DNA of 64,000 nt from Aureimonas endophytica (GCF_014642635.1 NZ_BMIQ01000004.1:372001-436000); one strand, 5' to 3'; positions 16,397-25,800 are shown, counted from the stretch's first letter. Made by a program: numbers and translations. Notes: a model not told the origin generated them from the sequence alone.

Positions 16397-17401
16397 ATGA
16401 AAAAGCTCTTCCTTGGACTGATGGCGGCGAGCGCCATGATCGCTTCGGCGGCCGGCGCCGCTTCCGCCGCCGAAGGCGGCCCGGCGATCATCTACGATCT
16501 CGGCGGCAAGTTCGACAAATCCTTCAACGAGGCCGGCTATAACGGCGCGGAGAAGTGGAAGAAGGAAGCGGGCAAGGACTATCGCGAGTTCGAGATCCAG
16601 AACGATTCGCAGCGCGAGCAGGCGCTGCGCCGCTTCGCCCGGTCCGGCGCCTCGCCGATCGTCGCCATGAGCTTCTCGGCCGCCAGCGCGGTCGAGAAGG
16701 TGGCGAAGGAATTTCCCGACACCAAGTTCGTCATCATCGATTCGGTGGTCGAGGCGCCGAATGTCCGCTCGGTCCTCTTCAGCGAGGAGCAGGGCTCCTA
16801 TCTCGTCGGGCTTCTCGCCGCGATGAAGTCCGAGACCGGCAAGGTCGGCTTCGTCGGCGGTATGGACATCCCGCTGATCCGCAACTTCGCCTGCGGCTAC
16901 AAGGGCGGCGCCAAGGCGACCAAGGCGGATATCCAGGTCTTCGAGAACATGACGGGCACGACGGGCGCGGCCTGGAACGACCCGGTGCGCGGCGGCGAAC
17001 TCGCCAAGTCGCAGCTCAGCCAGGGCGCCGACGTGATCTTCCACGCCGCCGGCGGCACCGGCATCGGCGTGCTACAGGCGGTGGCGGATGCCGGCAAGTT
17101 CGGCATCGGCGTCGATTCCAACCAGAACATGCTCCATCCCGGCCATGTCCTCACCTCGATGGTGAAGCGGGTCGACGTCGCAGTCTACAAGGCCTTCGAC
17201 GATGTCGCGAAGAACCACTGGACGGCCGGCAAGGAAGTGCTCGGCCTGAAGGAGGACGGCGTCGGCTATGCCATCGACGACAACAACAAGAGCCTGCTGA
17301 CGCCCGAGATGGCGAAGGCCGCCGAGACCGCCAAGGCGGATATCATCAGCGGCAAGATCCAGGTCCACAACTACAATTCGGACGACAAGTGCCCCTATTG
17401 A
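16397..17401 (+). CDS. BMP-family substrate-binding protein (nucleoside uptake)
   Basis: A 334-residue periplasmic protein. A signal peptide covers about residues 1-25 (MKKLFLGLMAASAMIASAAG, cut near ASAA-EG), without a lipobox. The BMP/PnrA-like core shows GGKFDKSFNEAGYNGAEKW, then DSVVEAPNVRSVLFSEEQGSYL, VGFVGGMDIP and IFHAAGGTGIGV. BMP proteins bind purine nucleosides and feed an ABC importer. The ATPase and two permeases follow after a reversed slyX gene, so this gene probably has its own promoter in the 222-nt gap after msrA. A strong hairpin ends the gene. Confidence 0.93.
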   Translation: MKKLFLGLMAASAMIASAAGAASAAEGGPAIIYDLGGKFDKSFNEAGYNGAEKWKKEAGKDYREFEIQNDSQREQALRRFARSGASPIVAMSFSAASAVEKVAKEFPDTKFVIIDSVVEAPNVRSVLFSEEQGSYLVGLLAAMKSETGKVGFVGGMDIPLIRNFACGYKGGAKATKADIQVFENMTGTTGAAWNDPVRGGELAKSQLSQGADVIFHAAGGTGIGVLQAVADAGKFGIGVDSNQNMLHPGHVLTSMVKRVDVAVYKAFDDVAKNHWTAGKEVLGLKEDGVGYAIDDNNKSLLTPEMAKAAETAKADIISGKIQVHNYNSDDKCPY

Positions 17402-17414
17402 GGCATGCCGGCCG

Positions 17415-17439
17415 GGACGCCCGCCCTGCGCGGGCGTCC
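17415..17439. terminator. Bidirectional terminator hairpin
   Basis: GGACGCCCGC-cctgc-GCGGGCGTCC is a perfect 10-bp stem between the convergent BMP protein and slyX genes. There is no U run, but its position 14 nt after one stop and 7 nt before the other fits transcript ending for both strands. Confidence 0.7.
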
Positions 17440-17445
17440 TGATCG

Positions 17446-17646
17446 TCAGTAATGCGGCGGCTTGGTGATCTCGGGCGCCGGCAGCGCCGCCTCGATCGTC
17501 TCGCAGCGATCGCCGAGGCGGCGCAGCGCCCGCTCCAGCGCGTCGATGGCGAGGCCCTGCCGGCGCAATTCGTCCGAGAGCTCCTCGAGGGCGATCTGCT
17601 GATGCGCGATCGTTTCCTCGAGCTTCAGGATATGCGCCTCGTCCAT
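17446..17646 (-). CDS. slyX: SlyX-family protein
   Basis: A 66-residue coiled-coil protein. The ATG at 17646 gives MDEAHILKLEETIAHQQ, then LEELSDELRRQGLAIDALE and the family C-terminal pattern ending PPHY. SlyX proteins are small and of unresolved function. The gene sits in reverse orientation between the BMP protein and its ATPase, splitting the transporter locus into two transcripts. A longer start at 17709 is open but lacks the typical SlyX N-terminus. Confidence 0.85.
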   Translation of the reverse strand: MDEAHILKLEETIAHQQIALEELSDELRRQGLAIDALERALRRLGDRCETIEAALPAPEITKPPHY

Positions 17647-17762
17647 CGGCTTTCCTTCCCAGGCTGGGTGACGACGGGGCGTCATGGCGCGGCGCGGCGC
17701 GATTGGCAATCGCCGGGCGCCCGTCTAGTTTCCCCGGCAGGCGAGTGGAGTGCGGGCGGCGC

Positions 17763-19292
17763 ATGGCGGCGATCGAACTGATCGGCATCGACAAGAGCTT
17801 CGGCGCGGTCCATGCGAACCGCGACATCAATCTCATGGTCGAGAAAGGCACGATCCACGGCATCGTCGGCGAGAACGGCGCCGGCAAGTCGACGCTGATG
17901 TCAATCATCTACGGCTTCTACCAGGCCGATCGCGGCGAGATCCGCGTCGATGGGCGAAAGGTCGAGATCACCGACACCAATGCGGCGATCGCCGCCGGCA
18001 TCGGCATGGTGCACCAGCATTTCATGCTGGTGGAGAATTTCACCGTCGTCGAGAACGTCATGCTCGGCGCCGAGCAGTCGCCGCTTCTCAACAAGGGCAT
18101 CGCTAAGGTGCGGGCCGAGCTGAAGCGGCTGGAACGGGCGCATGGGCTCGATGTCGACCCGGATGCGGTGGTCGGCGAATTGCCGGTGGGGCTCCAGCAG
18201 CGGGTGGAGATCCTGAAGAGCCTTTACCGCGGCGCCGAGATCCTGATCCTCGACGAGCCGACCGGCGTTCTGACCCCGGCCGAGGCCGACCAGCTCTTCA
18301 CCGTGCTGAAGGAGCTGCGCGACCAGGGCAAGACGGTGATCCTGATCACCCACAAGCTGCGCGAGATCAAGGCGATCACCGACACGGTCTCGGTGATGCG
18401 GCGCGGCGAGATCGTCGCGACGCGCAAAACCGCCGAGGTCTCCGCCGCCGAGCTGGCCGAGCTGATGGTCGGCCGGCGCGTGCTCCTCACCGTCGACAAG
18501 CGCCCGGCGCGCCCCGGCCCGGTGAAGCTCGCGGTGCGCGACCTCGCGGTGCGCGACGGGCGCGGCGTCCGGATGGTCGACGGCGTCTCCTTCGACATCC
18601 GGGCCGGCGAGATCGTCGGCATCGCCGGCGTCGCCGGCAACGGGCAGACCGAACTCCTGGAGGCGCTGGCCGGCATCCGGCGGGCGGAGGCCGGCCGGGT
18701 CGAGCTGGACGGGCGCCCGATCGAGGCGGAGGCCGGTCACGATCCGGCGGCGCTGCGGCGGCGCGGCCTCGCCCATGTGCCGGAGGACCGGCATCACATG
18801 GGTCTCGTCCTGCCCTTCGAGGCCTGCGAGAACGCGATCCTCGGCTATCAGCGCGATCCGAAATTCCGCAACCGCATCGGGCTGCTCGACCTCGACGCCA
18901 TGCGGCGCGAGGCGAAGGAGCGCATCGCCGCCTTCGACGTGCGCCCGCCCGACTGCCGGTTGAAAACGGCGAACTTCTCCGGCGGCAACCAGCAGAAACT
19001 GGTGCTGGCCCGCGAGATGGAGCGGGGTCCTTCCGTTCTCCTCATCGGCCAGCCGACGCGCGGCGTCGATGTCGGCGCGATCGAATTCATCCATCGCCGC
19101 ATCGTGGAGATGCGCGACGAGGGCAAGGCGATCCTCCTCGTCTCCGTCGAGCTCGACGAGATCCGCGCCCTGTCCGACCGCATCCTGGTGATGTTCGCCG
19201 GCCGGATCGTCGGCGAGCGAAGCGGCGGCGCCGACGAGGGCGAGCTCGGCCTCCTGATGGCCGGCGTCGAGCCGAGGGAGGCGGCGGAATGA
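17763..19292 (+). CDS. Nucleoside ABC importer ATPase (double domain)
   Basis: A 509-residue protein with two ABC domains in one chain, as in the BMP/sugar-type importers. Domain 1 (about 4-240) has Walker A GENGAGKST and Walker B LILDEPTGVL. Domain 2 (about 255-500) has a degenerate P-loop, GVAGNGQTELLEAL, and the signature SGGNQQKLVLAREM. The usual asymmetry of the family is thus present. It powers import of nucleosides delivered by the upstream BMP protein. ATG 17763 is chosen because MAAIELIGIDKSFG is the family start. The next gene overlaps its stop by ATGA. Confidence 0.93.
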   Translation: MAAIELIGIDKSFGAVHANRDINLMVEKGTIHGIVGENGAGKSTLMSIIYGFYQADRGEIRVDGRKVEITDTNAAIAAGIGMVHQHFMLVENFTVVENVMLGAEQSPLLNKGIAKVRAELKRLERAHGLDVDPDAVVGELPVGLQQRVEILKSLYRGAEILILDEPTGVLTPAEADQLFTVLKELRDQGKTVILITHKLREIKAITDTVSVMRRGEIVATRKTAEVSAAELAELMVGRRVLLTVDKRPARPGPVKLAVRDLAVRDGRGVRMVDGVSFDIRAGEIVGIAGVAGNGQTELLEALAGIRRAEAGRVELDGRPIEAEAGHDPAALRRRGLAHVPEDRHHMGLVLPFEACENAILGYQRDPKFRNRIGLLDLDAMRREAKERIAAFDVRPPDCRLKTANFSGGNQQKLVLAREMERGPSVLLIGQPTRGVDVGAIEFIHRRIVEMRDEGKAILLVSVELDEIRALSDRILVMFAGRIVGERSGGADEGELGLLMAGVEPREAAE

Positions 19293-19735
19293 AGGATGCC
19301 CGGATCACGCTCGTCACGCTCGGGGTCGCCGATCTCCAGCGCTCGGCCGGCTTCTACGAGGCGCTCGGCTGGCAAAGAAACGAGGCCGGCAACGAGTCCG
19401 TCGTCTTCCTGCAAGGCGAGGGCATCGTCCTGTCGCTCTTCGGCCTCGCCGCGCTGGCGGAGGATGCGGAACTGGCGGCGGGCGGGCCGCTGCCGCGCTT
19501 CCGGGGGCTGACGCTCGCCATCAACCTTTCGGGCGAGGCGGAGACCGACCGGCTCTTCGCGCGGGCGATCGAGGCCGGCGGCACGGCGGTGAAGACGCCG
19601 CGGAAGGTGTTCTGGGGCGGCTATTCCGGCTATTTCGCCGATCCCGACGGCCATCTCTGGGAACTCGCCTTCAATCCCTTCTTCGCCATGGACGAGCGCG
19701 GGCAGCTCGATCTCTCCAAGGAGCCGCAAGCGTGA
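19289..19735 (+). CDS. VOC-superfamily (glyoxalase/dioxygenase fold) protein
   Basis: A 148-residue protein with the paired beta-alpha-beta-beta-beta layout of VOC proteins: ITLVTLGVADLQRSAGFYEAL at the N-terminus and GYSGYFADPDGHLWELAFNP at the C-terminus, with His and Glu as likely metal ligands. The substrate is unknown. It overlaps the ATPase gene (ATGA) and the next permease (GTGA), so it is embedded in the importer operon. That suggests a role linked to nucleoside or sugar catabolism, but this is inference. Confidence 0.85.
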   Translation: MKDARITLVTLGVADLQRSAGFYEALGWQRNEAGNESVVFLQGEGIVLSLFGLAALAEDAELAAGGPLPRFRGLTLAINLSGEAETDRLFARAIEAGGTAVKTPRKVFWGGYSGYFADPDGHLWELAFNPFFAMDERGQLDLSKEPQA

Positions 19736-20868
19736 GCCGCCCCTATGCGAAGCTGCCGCCGGTGGTGGACTATGTGGTCCTGCCGCTGGTCAATCTCGTC
19801 GTCGCCTTTCTCGTCGCCGGCATCGTCGTCCTGATCGTCGGCGAAAGCCCGCTGGAAGCGGCGAAGCTGATGATCCAGGGCGCCTTCGGCTATGGCGAGG
19901 GCATCGGCTTCACCCTGTTCTACGCGACGAACTTCATCTTCACCGGGCTCGCCGTCGCGGTCGCCTTCCATGGCGGGCTGTTCAATATCGGCGGCGAGGG
20001 GCAGGCCTATCTCGGCGGGCTCGGCGTCGCCGCCGTGGCGCTCGCCTTCCAGAACCTCCTGCCCTGGTGGCTGAACCTGCCGCTGGCGATCGTCGCGAGC
20101 TTCGTCTGCGGCGCGGTCTGGGCCTTCGTGCCGGCGATCCTTCAGGCGCGGCGCGGCAGCCATGTCGTCATCACCACCATCATGTTCAACTTCATCGCCG
20201 CGAGCCTGATGGTCTATCTCCTGGTCGGCCCGTTGAAGGCGCCCGGCCAGATGGCGCCGGAGACCGTGACCTTCGCGCCCGGCGCGCAGCTGCCGAAGCT
20301 GACGGGCCTCTTCGAGCTCTTCGGCGCCGATCTCGGCGGGGCGCCGCTCAACGTCTCCTTCATCGTCGCGCTGGTCGCCGCCGTCGCCGTCTGGCTGCTG
20401 ATCTGGCGCACGCGGCTCGGCTACGAGATCCGCACCCTCGGCCATTCGCCGCAAGCGGCCCGCTATGCCGGCATGTCGGAAACCCGCCTCATCGTCACCG
20501 CCATGATGATCTCGGGCGGGCTGGCCGGCCTGATGGCGCTCAATCCCGTGATGGGCGACCAGGCGCGCGTCCAGATCGAGTTCCCGGCCGGCGCCGGCTT
20601 CGTCGGCATCGCCGTCGCGCTGATGGGGCGCGGCCATCCGCTCGGCATCGTGCCGGCGGCGGTGCTGTTCGGCGTCCTCTATCAGGGCGGCGCCGAGCTC
20701 GCCTTCGACATGCCGGCGATCTCGCGCGACATGATCGTCATCATCCAGGGCCTCGTCATCCTCTTCGCCGGCGCGCTGGAGAACATGATGCGGCCGGCGG
20801 TCGGCGGCGTCTTCAGCTGGATCCGGCTGCGCCCGGCGCGCGCCGCCCCGGCGGAGGGAGCCGTCTGA
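19732..20868 (+). CDS. Nucleoside ABC importer permease 1
   Basis: A 378-residue polytopic membrane protein starting with GTG at 19732, overlapping the VOC gene stop. It matches the BPD_transp_2 family: membrane helices across its length, the early motif FHGGLFNIGGEGQAYLGGL, and the loop GYEIRTLGHSPQAARYAGM, which contacts the ATPase. It pairs with the following permease as a heterodimer. The C-terminus (RLRPARAAPAEGAV) is cytoplasmic. Confidence 0.92.
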   Translation: MSRPYAKLPPVVDYVVLPLVNLVVAFLVAGIVVLIVGESPLEAAKLMIQGAFGYGEGIGFTLFYATNFIFTGLAVAVAFHGGLFNIGGEGQAYLGGLGVAAVALAFQNLLPWWLNLPLAIVASFVCGAVWAFVPAILQARRGSHVVITTIMFNFIAASLMVYLLVGPLKAPGQMAPETVTFAPGAQLPKLTGLFELFGADLGGAPLNVSFIVALVAAVAVWLLIWRTRLGYEIRTLGHSPQAARYAGMSETRLIVTAMMISGGLAGLMALNPVMGDQARVQIEFPAGAGFVGIAVALMGRGHPLGIVPAAVLFGVLYQGGAELAFDMPAISRDMIVIIQGLVILFAGALENMMRPAVGGVFSWIRLRPARAAPAEGAV

Positions 20869-21836
20869 TGGATGCGGGCGCGATTCTCGACATCGTCGAT
20901 TCGGCCATCCGCCTGTCGACGCCGCTGCTGCTGGCCGCGCTGGCGGGCCTGTTTTCCGAGCGGGCGGGCGTCTTCGACATCGGGCTCGAAGGCAAGATGC
21001 TGGTCGCCGCCTTCTTCGCCGCCGTCGGCGCGGCGGCGAGCGGCTCGGCGATTCTCGGCCTTCTCGCCGGCATCGCGGCGGCGCTCGTCTTCGCCCTCGT
21101 CCATGGCCTCGCCTCGATCACCTATCGCGGCAACCAGATCGTCTCCGGCGTCGCGCTGAACTTCGTGGCGAGCGGCCTCACCGTGCTGCTCGGCCAGAAC
21201 TGGTACGGGGAGGGCGGGCGCACGCCGAACCTCGCCGGCGCCGCGCGCTTCGGCGACGTCGCGCTGCCGGGGGCGGAAGCCTTGCGGAGCGTGCCGGTGC
21301 TGGGGCCGCTCTATGCCGGCATCGTCTCGGGCCAGAACATCCTCGTCTATGCCGCCTTCCTGGCGGTGCCCGTCACTTGGTGGGTGCTCTTCCGCACCCG
21401 CTTCGGCCTCAGGCTGCGCGCCGTCGGCGAGAACCCGGCGGCGGTCGACACGGCGGGCATCTCGGTCACCTGGCTGCGCTATCGCGCCGTCCTGATCTGC
21501 GGGCTCCTCACCGGCATCGCCGGCGCCTATCTGTCGATCGCGCAGTCGGCCGGCTTCAATCGCGAGATGACGGCCGGCCAGGGCTATATCGCGCTCGCCG
21601 CGCTGATCTTCGCCAATTGGCGGCCGGTGCCGGTGCTCTTCGCCTGCCTGCTCTTCGGCTTCCTCAACGCCGCCTCGATCCGCATCCAGGGCGTGCCGCT
21701 GCCGCTCGTCGGGCAGGTGCCGGTCCAGGCGGTGCAGGCGCTGCCCTATATCCTGACGGTGATCCTCCTCGCCGGCTTCGTCGGCAAGCCGAGCCCGCCG
21801 AAGGCCGGCGGCGTCCCCTATGTGAAGGAGCGATGA
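20868..21836 (+). CDS. Nucleoside ABC importer permease 2
   Basis: A 322-residue membrane protein beginning at the TGATG overlap with permease 1. Family motifs are LFSERAGVFDIGLEGKML and GLRLRAVGENPAAVDTAG, the second being the cytoplasmic EAA-like loop. About eight to nine helices are apparent. It forms the transport channel with permease 1. Its end overlaps the cdd start (ATGATG), coupling uptake to deamination of cytidine. Confidence 0.92.
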   Translation: MDAGAILDIVDSAIRLSTPLLLAALAGLFSERAGVFDIGLEGKMLVAAFFAAVGAAASGSAILGLLAGIAAALVFALVHGLASITYRGNQIVSGVALNFVASGLTVLLGQNWYGEGGRTPNLAGAARFGDVALPGAEALRSVPVLGPLYAGIVSGQNILVYAAFLAVPVTWWVLFRTRFGLRLRAVGENPAAVDTAGISVTWLRYRAVLICGLLTGIAGAYLSIAQSAGFNREMTAGQGYIALAALIFANWRPVPVLFACLLFGFLNAASIRIQGVPLPLVGQVPVQAVQALPYILTVILLAGFVGKPSPPKAGGVPYVKER

Positions 21837-22225
21837 TGGACGAGCTCTTCGAAGCGGCGCGCGGCGCGATGGCGCGGGCGCACGCGCCCTATTCGCACTT
21901 TCCGGTGGGTGCCGCGATCCGCGACGAGGCGGGCCGCATCCATGCCGGCGCCAATATCGAGGTGGTGAGCTTTCCCGAGGGCTGGTGCGCGGAGACGACG
22001 GCGATCGGCCATATGGTCATGGCCGGCGGAACGCGCATCGCCGAGATCGCGGTGATCGCCGAGAAGATGGCGCTCTGCACGCCCTGCGGCGGCTGTCGCC
22101 AGCGCATCGCCGAATTCGCCGATGCCGGAACGCGCATCCATCTCTGTGACGAGACGGGCGTGAAGCTCACCATGACGATCGGCGAACTCCTGCCCCGCGC
22201 CTTCGAGAGCGAAGGCTTCGATTGA
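21833..22225 (+). CDS. cdd: Cytidine deaminase
   Basis: A 130-residue enzyme converting (deoxy)cytidine to (deoxy)uridine. Zinc and catalytic residues are visible in GWCAETTAI (Cys and the proton-shuttling Glu) and in TPCGGCRQRIAEF (two Cys). YSHFPVGAAI marks the substrate-binding N-terminus. The length suits the tetrameric form. The start is one of two adjacent ATGs (21833 or 21836) overlapping the permease stop. It follows the importer directly, as expected of a salvage operon. Confidence 0.93.
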   Translation: MMDELFEAARGAMARAHAPYSHFPVGAAIRDEAGRIHAGANIEVVSFPEGWCAETTAIGHMVMAGGTRIAEIAVIAEKMALCTPCGGCRQRIAEFADAGTRIHLCDETGVKLTMTIGELLPRAFESEGFD

Positions 22226-22280
22226 GGCGGCGCGGCACCCGCTCGGCCGGCCGAACCGATATGAGGAAGGTCCGTCACCG

Positions 22281-23081
22281 ATGATCGTCGATGTCGCCGC
22301 CCTGCGCTTCCTTCTCGGCGAGCGCCATCCGAAAGTGGCGCTGGTGCTCGGCTCCGGCCTGGGCCTCGTGGTGGACGAATTGGAGGATGCGCGGCGCATT
22401 CCCTATGCCGAGATCGAGGGCTTCCCGGAAAGCACCGTGTCCGGCCATGGCGGCGCGGTGGTGCTCGGCCGGCTCGGCGGCGTCGAGGTGCTGATCCTGT
22501 CCGGCCGCGTCCATTATTACGAGGCGGGCAAGGCCGATGCGATGCGCCCCGTCCTGGAGGCGATCCAGGGCCTCGGCATCGAGAGGCTGGTTTTGACCAA
22601 TGCCGCCGGCTCGCTGCGCGAGGACATGCCGCCCGGCTCGGTCATGCTGATCGAGGATCACATCAACTTCTCCGGCGCCCATCCGCTGATCGGCGAGCCG
22701 AGCGACGCGCGCTTCGTCGGCATGACCGAGGCCTATGACGGCGCGATGCGCGCCGCCTTGCTCGGGGCGGCCGAGCGGCTCGGCGAGCCGCTCCATCGCG
22801 GCGTCTATATGTGGTTCTCCGGCCCGTCCTTCGAAACGCCGGCCGAGATCCGCATGGCGCGCGGCTTCGGCGCCGACGCGGTCGGCATGTCGACCGTGCC
22901 GGAAGTGATCCTCGCCCGCTTCCTGGGCCTGCGGGTCGCCGCCGCCTCCGTCATCACCAATTACGGAGCCGGCATGACGGGCGCCGAACTCAGCCACCAG
23001 GAAACCAAGGACATGGCGCCGAAGGGCGGGGCGCGGCTCGCCCGCCTCCTCGCCGCGGCGTTGCCGGAGATGGACCGATGA
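22281..23081 (+). CDS. Purine-nucleoside phosphorylase
   Basis: A 266-residue enzyme splitting purine nucleosides with phosphate. It is of the trimeric PNP type: VLGSGLGLVVDEL near the N-terminus, SGHGGAVVLG, VLTNAAGSLRED and FSGPSFETPAEIRMARGFG. ATG 22281 follows GAAGG at good spacing, 55 nt after cdd. Its stop overlaps the deoC start (ATGA). It likely acts on inosine and guanosine brought in by the upstream ABC importer. Confidence 0.93.
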   Translation: MIVDVAALRFLLGERHPKVALVLGSGLGLVVDELEDARRIPYAEIEGFPESTVSGHGGAVVLGRLGGVEVLILSGRVHYYEAGKADAMRPVLEAIQGLGIERLVLTNAAGSLREDMPPGSVMLIEDHINFSGAHPLIGEPSDARFVGMTEAYDGAMRAALLGAAERLGEPLHRGVYMWFSGPSFETPAEIRMARGFGADAVGMSTVPEVILARFLGLRVAAASVITNYGAGMTGAELSHQETKDMAPKGGARLARLLAAALPEMDR

Positions 23082-23842
23082 CCGGAGACCTGTCGGAGCG
23101 CGAGATCGCGCAGGCGCTGATCGCCTCGCTCGATCTGACCGACCTGTCGGACCGCTGCACGCGAGAAGACGTCGCGGCGCTCTGCGACCGGGCGGCGACC
23201 TCGGAAGGCGACGTCGCGGCGATCTGCATCTGGCCGCGCTTCGTCGCCTTCGCCCGTCCGCGCCTGAAGTCCGGCATCCGGATCGCGACCGTCGTGAACT
23301 TCCCGGAGGGCGGCGAGGATGTCGAGGCGACCCTCGCCGAGACGCGCCAGGCGCTCGCCGACGGCGCGGACGAGATCGATCTCGTGGTCAGCTATCGCCG
23401 GCTGGCGGCGGACGAGGGCTTCGTCGACGATCAGGTGCGGCGCGTGAAGGAGGCCTGCGGCGAGGCGCGGCTGAAGGCGATCCTCGAGACCGGCGAACTC
23501 GCCGAGCCGGTGCTGATCGGCAGGGCGGCTAAGGCCGCGCTTGCCGGCGGCGCCGACTTCCTGAAGACCTCGACCGGCAAGGTCGCGGTCAATGCGACGC
23601 CGGAAGCCGCCGAGATCCTGCTGCGCGCCATCGCCGACCATGGCGGCGCGGTCGGCTTCAAGCCGGCCGGCGGCATCCGCACCTACGAGGACGCGAAGGC
23701 CTATCGCGATCTCGCCAACCGCCTGTGCGGCGACGGCTACGCGACGCCGGACCGCTTCCGGCTCGGCGCCTCGGCCGTTCTCGCCGATCTTCTCGCCGTC
23801 GCGGGCGGGGCGGCGCGCGGCCCGGGCCTGGAGGGCTACTGA
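23078..23842 (+). CDS. deoC: Deoxyribose-phosphate aldolase
   Basis: A 254-residue class I aldolase that cleaves 2-deoxyribose-5-phosphate to glyceraldehyde-3-phosphate and acetaldehyde. The Schiff-base lysine lies in DFLKTSTGKVAV. VVNFPEGG, the DEIDLVVSYR region and GFKPAGGIRTYEDA are conserved. It overlaps the PNP gene by ATGA and precedes deoA by 2 nt, forming the deoxynucleoside degradation part of the operon. Confidence 0.95.
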   Translation: MTGDLSEREIAQALIASLDLTDLSDRCTREDVAALCDRAATSEGDVAAICIWPRFVAFARPRLKSGIRIATVVNFPEGGEDVEATLAETRQALADGADEIDLVVSYRRLAADEGFVDDQVRRVKEACGEARLKAILETGELAEPVLIGRAAKAALAGGADFLKTSTGKVAVNATPEAAEILLRAIADHGGAVGFKPAGGIRTYEDAKAYRDLANRLCGDGYATPDRFRLGASAVLADLLAVAGGAARGPGLEGY

Positions 23843-23844
23843 CG

Positions 23845-25164
23845 ATGGGCGCCCTCCTGCCGCAGGAGATCATTGCCGCCAAGCGCGATGGCGAGGCGCT
23901 GGCGCCGGAGGCGATCCGGAGCTTCGTCGCCGGCTTCGCCGATGGCGGCGTCACGGATGCCCAGATCGCCGCCTTCGGCATGGCCGTGTTCTTTCGCGGC
24001 ATGGCGCCGGCGGAGGCGGTGGCGCTGACCGAGGCGATGCGCGATTCCGGCGACGTGCTCGCCTGGCCGGAGATCGGGCGGCCGATCCTCGACAAGCATT
24101 CGACCGGCGGCGTCGGCGACAATGTCTCGCTGATGCTCGCCCCGATCGTCGCCGCCTGCGGCGGCGCGGTGCCGATGATCTCGGGGCGCGGCCTCGGCCA
24201 TACCGGCGGCACGCTGGACAAGATGGAGGCGATTCCCGGCTACGGCGTTTCGCCGGACAATGCCCTGTTCCGCCGCGTGGTGAAGGAGGCCGGCTGCGCC
24301 ATCATCGGCCAGACCGGCCGTCTCGCCCCGGCCGACAAGCGCTTCTACGCGGTGCGCGACGTGACGGCGACGGTGGAATCGATCCCGCTCATCACCGCTT
24401 CCATCCTGTCGAAGAAGCTGGCGGCCGGGCTCGAAGGGCTGGTGCTCGACGTGAAGACCGGCTCCGGCGCCTTCATGGCGAGCGAGGACGCGGCGCGGGC
24501 GCTCGCCGAAAGTCTCGTCGCCGTTGCCAACGGCGCGGGGCTGAAAACTACGGCGCTCGTCACCGACATGGACCAGCCGCTCGCCGCCGAGGCCGGCAAT
24601 GCGGTGGAGGTGCGCGGCGCCGTCCGCTTCCTCACCGGCGCCCACCGGAACCCGCGCCTTCTCGACGTCACCCTGGCGCTGGTCGGCGAGATGCTGGCGC
24701 AGGGCGGCCTCGCCGCGAATGCCGAGGACGGGCGGGCCCGGGCCGAGGCGAAGCTCGGCGACGGCACGGCGGCGGAGATCTTCGGCCGCATGGCGGCCCT
24801 TCTCGGCGGTCCCGCCGATTTCGTCGAGCGCATGGACGCCCATCTGCCGGCGGCGCCGATCGAACGGGAGGTGCGGGCCGAGACGGCGGGCACGGTGGCG
24901 GCCATCGAGACGCGGGCGCTGGGCCTTGCGGTCGTCGCGCTCGGCGGCGGGCGGACGCGGCCGGAGGATCCGGTGGACCATGCCGTCGGGCTGGTCGATC
25001 TGGCGCCGGTCGGACACCGGCTCGAACGCGGCGCGCCGCTCTGCCGCATTCTCGCCCGCAGCGAGGAGGGGGCGGAGGCCGCCGAGCGGCGGGTGCGCGC
25101 CGCCTACCGGCTCGGCGAGGCACCGCCACCGGCGCGCCCGCCCGTCATCGCGCGGATCGGCTGA
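23845..25164 (+). CDS. deoA: Thymidine phosphorylase
   Basis: A 439-residue enzyme of the glycosyltransferase-3/pyrimidine phosphorylase family, converting thymidine and phosphate to thymine and deoxyribose-1-phosphate. The phosphate-binding motif KHSTGGVGDNVSL and the signature SGRGLGHTGGTLDKME are intact, as is DVKTGSGAFM. The C-terminal PYNP domain begins near residue 340. It is the last gene of the plus-strand salvage operon. Its product feeds DeoB and then DeoC. It ends 3 nt from the convergent aspartic protease gene. Confidence 0.95.
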   Translation: MGALLPQEIIAAKRDGEALAPEAIRSFVAGFADGGVTDAQIAAFGMAVFFRGMAPAEAVALTEAMRDSGDVLAWPEIGRPILDKHSTGGVGDNVSLMLAPIVAACGGAVPMISGRGLGHTGGTLDKMEAIPGYGVSPDNALFRRVVKEAGCAIIGQTGRLAPADKRFYAVRDVTATVESIPLITASILSKKLAAGLEGLVLDVKTGSGAFMASEDAARALAESLVAVANGAGLKTTALVTDMDQPLAAEAGNAVEVRGAVRFLTGAHRNPRLLDVTLALVGEMLAQGGLAANAEDGRARAEAKLGDGTAAEIFGRMAALLGGPADFVERMDAHLPAAPIEREVRAETAGTVAAIETRALGLAVVALGGGRTRPEDPVDHAVGLVDLAPVGHRLERGAPLCRILARSEEGAEAAERRVRAAYRLGEAPPPARPPVIARIG

Positions 25165-25167
25165 GCG

Positions 25168-25746
25168 TCAGCGGCTGAGGACGAGGCGGCCCCCGGCCAC
25201 CTCGTAGCGCGACAGCTTCTTCAGAAAGCTCATGCCGAGCAGGATCGTGTCGAGCCCGTCGCCCTTCGTCACGGCCACCTCGACGTCGCGCACCATGACA
25301 TTGCCGATCTCGACTCGGTCGAGCGTGCCGAGCGCCACCGGCACCTCGCCATTCGCCGTCTTTGTCTTATAGCGGAAGGCGCTGGCCGGCAGGACGAGGC
25401 CGAGACGGCGCGCCGTCGCCTCGTTGAGGGCGACATAGGTGGCGCCCGTGTCGACGAGCACGTCGGCCGGACGATTGTTGAGTCGGGCGCTGGCGCGGAA
25501 ATGGCCGTCCGCCCCGGCCGGAAGGACGGCGCGGCCGGGCGGCGGCACGGGCGCCGCGGCCGTCACCACCGAGGCCGGCGGGTCCAGCATTTCCGGGCCG
25601 CTCTCGGCCGCCTGATGCTTGCGGTAGTCCTCGAAGACGGACGGAAAGGCGACGGCGACGAGCGAGGCGACCGCGAGAAGGAGAAGGGGTCTCGACACGG
25701 CGTCATCCGAAAGGCCGATCCGGGCCCGCCACTCTCCGGCGGGCAC
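25168..25746 (-). CDS. Membrane-anchored retropepsin-like aspartic protease
   Basis: A 192-residue protein with an N-terminal hydrophobic segment (about 19-36, RPLLLLAVASLVAVAFPSVF) and a C-terminal clan AA protease domain. The active-site motif is DVLVDTGATYVAL, with LDTILLGMSFLKKL near the end, as in the TIGR02281 family common in alphaproteobacteria. A GTG about 18 codons in (VSRPLLLL) is an alternative start that would give a cleaner membrane anchor. The substrate is unknown. Confidence 0.85.
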   Translation of the reverse strand: MPAGEWRARIGLSDDAVSRPLLLLAVASLVAVAFPSVFEDYRKHQAAESGPEMLDPPASVVTAAAPVPPPGRAVLPAGADGHFRASARLNNRPADVLVDTGATYVALNEATARRLGLVLPASAFRYKTKTANGEVPVALGTLDRVEIGNVMVRDVEVAVTKGDGLDTILLGMSFLKKLSRYEVAGGRLVLSR

Positions 25747-25800
25747 CGTTAAGGGAGGCCGAAGCCGCCCCTCCCTTTCGTCGCCATGGTTGCCGAATGG

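Noticed and set aside
23592-25178. Alternative-frame 528-codon reading over deoA
   Set aside because: Very Arg/Gly-rich with no family features; deoA in the other frame has all motifs.
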